A model generated the notes under the pieces. That model did not search any database. It had not been told where the DNA came from and saw nothing but the letters and a program-made list of their open reading frames with translations. Source: Bacteroides sp. 43_108 (GTDB taxonomy: Bacteria; Bacteroidota; Bacteroidia; Bacteroidales; Bacteroidaceae). Taken from it: a stretch of DNA of 36,457 nt. Of this stretch, positions 33,013-36,457 are shown piece after piece (position 1 is the first letter of the stretch; each line of letters starts with the position of its first letter). A program made the position numbers and the translations under genes. The DNA is taken from contig MNQS01000126.1 in the NCBI GenBank assembly GCA_001915545.1, forward strand, positions 1 to 36,457, written 5' to 3'.

Positions 33013-33057
33013 AAAGGCATGTGCAAATGATTTGTAGATATCATGGTGCATGCCTTT
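33013..33057 (+). terminator. Terminator after the second barrel gene
   Basis: AAAGGCATG (33013-33021) pairs perfectly with CATGCCTTT (33049-33057), followed by CTTGTTTC. It lies 16 nt after the barrel stop. Confidence 0.75.
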
Positions 33058-33398
33058 CTTGTTTCTGCATGTAATAGACTATATAGTGATTTGTTTTACG
33101 TTAGCGTTGTCTTTGCTTGAAAATTGATGTTTAGACCTTTGTTGTGTATGAATATTATAAGAAGTTTGGTTATTTATATTATATGTTTTGTTAGTTTTGT
33201 CTAAATGTTTATATTTGTAATGTGCTTGAAATGTTATTGGCCTAAATGAAAACTATTATAACAATATTGAATATTTGTTCATTAATAGGATTTAATTATT
33301 TCTTGTGGCAAATAATGTGTGGATTTAGCAGCAAACATCTTATGAATCTTAGTATTTATTGTAAATACATAATTTGATTAATTAAAATTATAATTAAT
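33058..33398. other. AT-rich intergenic region before the defence-like operon
   Basis: About 340 bases, very AT-rich, with no open frame of substance and no perfect TAnnTTTG box close to the start at 33399. It marks the shift to the more AT-rich composition of the genes that follow. Confidence 0.4.
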
Positions 33399-35138
33399 AT
33401 GTCCAAGTTGAATATAGATCAAAAAACTATTCTTGATCTTTTTTCTGAAAAGCGGTCAGACTTTCTCATTCCAGATTATCAGCGTCCATATGCGTGGGCC
33501 GATTCTGAATGTCAAACGTTGTGGGAAGATATTTTTACTTTTGCATTTCCACAAGATAATTGTGATGCATTTGATGATAATGACGAATATTTCCTCGGTC
33601 CTATTGTAACTTTTTCAAATAGTAACGGCAAGCTTGAAATAATTGATGGACAGCAACGCCTTACAACATTGATGCTCTTGTTGCGTGCGTTTTACGAAAA
33701 GTTCGCAAATATGAAAGATAGTAATTCTATTAGAACAAGAGAGCTTATATCTACTTGTCTTTGGAAAACAGATGCTTTTGGCGTCCCTGATAAAAATAAA
33801 CTTAAAATAAATTCAGAAGTCGCTAATGAGAATGACAAATCTGAATTCCTGCATATTCTTACGTCAGGCGATGCTCCTAAAGAAATGAAAAGCAATTATG
33901 CTAATAATTACCGCTATTTCCAAGAGAGAATAAATAAATTTCTGAATGACTATCCATCATATTTTGCCTATTTGCCTATTCGTGTACTTAGAAACTGTAT
34001 ATTGCTTCCAATTGAAGCAGAATCTCAGGATACGGCATTGCGTATTTTCTCAACTCTAAACGATAGAGGTAAACCTCTTGCAGATGCAGATATATTTAAG
34101 GCAAAACTTTATAAATATTATTCTGATAAGAACGAAAAAGATTCTTTCATACAGCGTTGGAAATCACTTGAAGAAATTTGCAATAAGACATTCCCTAAAC
34201 AAAATAGTACGCCGATGGATGAAATCTTTACACGATACATGTACTATCTTCGTGCAAAGGCTGGTATTAAAAACTCGACTACTGAAGCTTTGCGTAAGTT
34301 TTATGAAAGGGACAATTATGCCATTTTAAAAAATGATGAAACATTAAATGATTTAGAAGAACTTGCTGGTTTCTGGAATTCTGTTGTAAATCAGGATGAA
34401 GAACGTTTTTCTCAGCGTGTTCTTCGTAGGCTTTTCGTTTTGGATTATGCTCCTAATAGCATGTGGACTTTCTTCGTGTCTGTTTATTTTATGCAAAATA
34501 AAGATGTGAATGGCTCTCTCGATGATGAAGCCTTTTATAATATACTTACTAAAATTACATGTTTTATTTTGGCTTATGCCTTGATATATCCAGGCGTTAA
34601 TGCGCTTAGAACTCCATTTTATCCAGAAATGATAAATGTTGTTGAAAATCGTCCGGTGACATTTGAAGGATTCAAATTTGATGAAATAAAATACCGTAAT
34701 GTCTACAATAGTTACAATTTTCTGAACGGACGTCCGATAACAAAATCTATGATTACTTGGTGGGCATTTCAGAATGAAAATCAACCTTTGTTGGATCTTT
34801 TTACACCGCTTGAAATAGAACATATTTATGCACGCAATAGAGCAAAATCAGAAGATTCCATTAGTGATATTAAAAATATAGAACTTCTTGGGAACAAATC
34901 TTTGCTTGAAAAACGTATTAACATTCGTGCTTCTGATTATCGTTTTAAGGATAAGCTAAAGTATTATATAGGTTATTCAACAAAAAAAGGTGATTATAAA
35001 GAAGGTTCTCGTATTCAGGAACTTCGAAGTATAGCAACGAATAAAAAAGATTTTACAGAATCAGATATACTTGTGCGAGATAAGCAAATCCTTGATGCTT
35101 TTGTCGATTTTCTCAAAGATAATGATTTAATAGCTTGA
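33399..35138 (+). CDS. DUF262 / DUF1524 (GmrSD-like) nuclease
   Basis: A 579-residue protein with an N-terminal DUF262 ParB-like domain: IPDYQRPYAW (24-33) and IIDGQQRLTTLMLLL (81-95) are its hallmark motifs. The C-terminal part is DUF1524, an HNH-type nuclease region with EIEHIYARN (472-480) and NIELLGNKSLLEKR (493-506). This is the architecture of GmrSD type IV restriction enzymes, which cut modified phage DNA using an NTP, and of several other phage-defence proteins. Codons are markedly AT-rich compared with the serC-GH51 block, which suggests horizontal transfer. It is followed after 4 nt by a PLD-fold nuclease gene, so the two form one operon. Confidence 0.88.
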   Translation: MSKLNIDQKTILDLFSEKRSDFLIPDYQRPYAWADSECQTLWEDIFTFAFPQDNCDAFDDNDEYFLGPIVTFSNSNGKLEIIDGQQRLTTLMLLLRAFYEKFANMKDSNSIRTRELISTCLWKTDAFGVPDKNKLKINSEVANENDKSEFLHILTSGDAPKEMKSNYANNYRYFQERINKFLNDYPSYFAYLPIRVLRNCILLPIEAESQDTALRIFSTLNDRGKPLADADIFKAKLYKYYSDKNEKDSFIQRWKSLEEICNKTFPKQNSTPMDEIFTRYMYYLRAKAGIKNSTTEALRKFYERDNYAILKNDETLNDLEELAGFWNSVVNQDEERFSQRVLRRLFVLDYAPNSMWTFFVSVYFMQNKDVNGSLDDEAFYNILTKITCFILAYALIYPGVNALRTPFYPEMINVVENRPVTFEGFKFDEIKYRNVYNSYNFLNGRPITKSMITWWAFQNENQPLLDLFTPLEIEHIYARNRAKSEDSISDIKNIELLGNKSLLEKRINIRASDYRFKDKLKYYIGYSTKKGDYKEGSRIQELRSIATNKKDFTESDILVRDKQILDAFVDFLKDNDLIA

Positions 35139-35142
35139 TAAA

Positions 35143-36219
35143 ATGAAATTTATAAAAAACATAGGTGCTTTTATTGAAGAATATGTTAGCAAATCTTCAA
35201 ATATCAACATTGCTGTTGCTCTGGCTTCTAAAACAGCTATAGATATATTAAGTAATGCTAATAAGGGATGTAAGGTTAAATTTGTAGTTGGGATAGACCT
35301 TCCTACTTCATTTGATGTTTTAGAATGTTTGATGGATGATTATGGAAACAATGCTCGTATCTATAATTCGGAAATGTTCCATCCTAAAGTTTATCTTTTT
35401 ACTTTGTTCGATGGTACTAAAAAAGCAATACTTGGTTCTGGTAATTTCACAAATGGCGGATTATACGACAATATCGAAGCTTCTGTTTTAATTGATGATT
35501 CAGATTCTATTGCAGAATTAGAGGATTGGTTTAATACAATCTACGTTAATTCACAACCAATAACTGATGAATTTCTCGTAAATTATAAAGAATATGCAGA
35601 TGTGGAAATAAAGCATTTGAGCAATAAACGTAAACATATTAAACAACTTCAAACAAAACTTGATATTTATGCTGATGTTAGAGAGGATGCAGTAAAATTG
35701 CTTCGTAGAAAAATTAAAGATGAAAGATTTGCAGATGTGGTGAATAATCGTGCTTATGTTTTAAATGAACTGCATAAGTACATTGATTTTGAAAATCATT
35801 TTAAAGATTTTGATATTGACTCCTTTTTTAAAGTACAAGAATTGGGACACATCGTACCTATATTTAAATCCTATCTACAAGAAGCTAAGGCAAATGGTCA
35901 ATTAGCTAAGATCCTTGATATGCTTATTGACGAAACTATTCCTTTAAATAAAAGGTTTGACATGGCATATAGCACAGAATCTAAAGTGAAAGGACTTGGC
36001 ATAAACTTTTTATCAAAAATTTTGTGTGTATATAATCCTGAAAAATATGTTATTTTGAATAAACCTGCTGAAACATTTTTTGACCAAATTGGTTTATTGC
36101 CTGATAAAGGGTTGACTATTGGGGAACAGTATGAATTCTATTGTAATTTCTTCAGAATTGTTTGCAAGGATGCCGGAATTCCTGATATGGCAACATTGGA
36201 TGCACTTATTTGGGAATAG
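35143..36219 (+). CDS. Phospholipase D-fold (HKD) nuclease-like protein
   Basis: A 358-residue protein with an N-terminal PLD-like domain: the half-motif HPKVYLF (80-86) and GSGNFTNGG (98-106) supply the His-Lys and Ser-Asn of one HKD active site. Only one copy is present, so it would work as a dimer, as stand-alone PLD nucleases do. The C-terminal 200 residues are helical with no family I recognise. It begins 4 nt after the DUF262 stop and is followed after 19 nt by another gene. AT-rich like its neighbours. The DUF262 context suggests a DNA-directed role in phage defence (inference). Confidence 0.8.
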   Translation: MKFIKNIGAFIEEYVSKSSNINIAVALASKTAIDILSNANKGCKVKFVVGIDLPTSFDVLECLMDDYGNNARIYNSEMFHPKVYLFTLFDGTKKAILGSGNFTNGGLYDNIEASVLIDDSDSIAELEDWFNTIYVNSQPITDEFLVNYKEYADVEIKHLSNKRKHIKQLQTKLDIYADVREDAVKLLRRKIKDERFADVVNNRAYVLNELHKYIDFENHFKDFDIDSFFKVQELGHIVPIFKSYLQEAKANGQLAKILDMLIDETIPLNKRFDMAYSTESKVKGLGINFLSKILCVYNPEKYVILNKPAETFFDQIGLLPDKGLTIGEQYEFYCNFFRIVCKDAGIPDMATLDALIWE

Positions 36220-36238
36220 AAACTTTTATAAAATACCA

Positions 36239-36457
36239 ATGACAAAAATCTATAAATATGAAATGCTCGATATGATTTATAGGGCTGGTCAAGCAGTATT
36301 TGAACATGGAGTAGATCCGAAACAATATATGTCGAAGTGTAAGGATATGGGAATAAGTGATACTGTTTCAAAAAGTGTGTCTGAAACAGTCAGCCATAGG
36401 AGTGATGATGCAAAGTTAATAGACAAATTAAAATCTCAAATTAAATTCATTACTTTT
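36239..36457 (+). CDS. Third gene of the DUF262-PLD operon, truncated by the window end
   Basis: The frame from ATG 36239 stays open for 73 codons to the edge of the window (opening MTKIYKYEMLDMIYRAGQAV). It begins 19 nt after the PLD stop, on the same strand and with the same AT-rich codons, so it is very likely the next operon member. The visible part is helical and soluble, and too short to assign a family. Confidence 0.6.
   Translation, partial: MTKIYKYEMLDMIYRAGQAVFEHGVDPKQYMSKCKDMGISDTVSKSVSETVSHRSDDAKLIDKLKSQIKFITF

Overview
The window is chromosomal DNA of a member of the Bacteroidales (Bacteroidota), most likely a Prevotella/Segatella- or Bacteroides-like gut or oral anaerobe. Reasons: several start sites carry the Bacteroidota -7 promoter box TAnnTTTG and Shine-Dalgarno sequences are mostly absent; there is an adjacent serC/serA/DUF1015 set with the Bacteroidota-type short SerA; there is a DUF5063 / DEDDy exonuclease / RlmI-like operon; and there are lipoprotein-anchored TPR-transmembrane-HTH regulators next to TonB-type barrels. 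No tRNA, rRNA, CRISPR array or complete insertion sequence was seen.

Layout. (1) 1-6361: a minus-strand region with an AAA_14/DUF4143 ATPase lying between two scraps of a decayed paralogue of the next gene, then the intact TPR-TM-HTH regulator (start placed at 3631), and divergently an outer-membrane barrel protein (4199-6361). (2) 6362-8206: a gene-poor stretch, one secreted protein of unknown function and a two-way terminator. (3) 8243-10784, minus strand: DUF5063 protein, DEDDy 3'-5' exonuclease and RlmI-like 23S rRNA methyltransferase, in that transcriptional order. (4) 11175-18040: mostly housekeeping genes: serC, serA, DUF1015, YigZ/IMPACT, mltG (minus) and an SPFH membrane protein, with clear hairpin terminators and promoters. 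A GH51 arabinofuranosidase follows (18088-19647). (5) 19740-22464, minus strand: an overlapping three-gene cassette (winged-helix protein, AbiEii-like nucleotidyltransferase, metallophosphoesterase), preceded by a regular array of GTAAA half-sites. (6) 22967-23245: a candidate structured small RNA with its own promoter and terminator. (7) 23331-28423: an accessory run holding a large helical protein, a DUF4112 membrane protein, a stand-alone LHH-type HNH nuclease toxin domain, a lipoprotein and two small proteins. (8) 28829-32997: a second TPR-TM-HTH regulator followed by a second barrel protein. (9) 33399 to the right edge: a visibly AT-rich operon of DUF262/DUF1524, a phospholipase-D-fold nuclease and a third gene cut by the window end, which looks like a defence island.

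How it fits together. The core genes make serine (SerC, SerA), modify rRNA and remodel peptidoglycan. Four accessory themes recur: periplasm-sensing regulators paired with outer-membrane barrels (two copies plus one dead copy), a toxin-antitoxin-like nucleotidyltransferase cassette under an operator array, a nuclease-toxin neighbourhood, and a DUF262/PLD defence-like operon. The best candidates for something undescribed are the three-gene nucleotidyltransferase cassette with its array, the helical protein/DUF4112/LHH cassette, the DUF262-PLD operon and the structured RNA at 23000-23245. All functional statements come from reading the sequence and recalling families; no database search was run.
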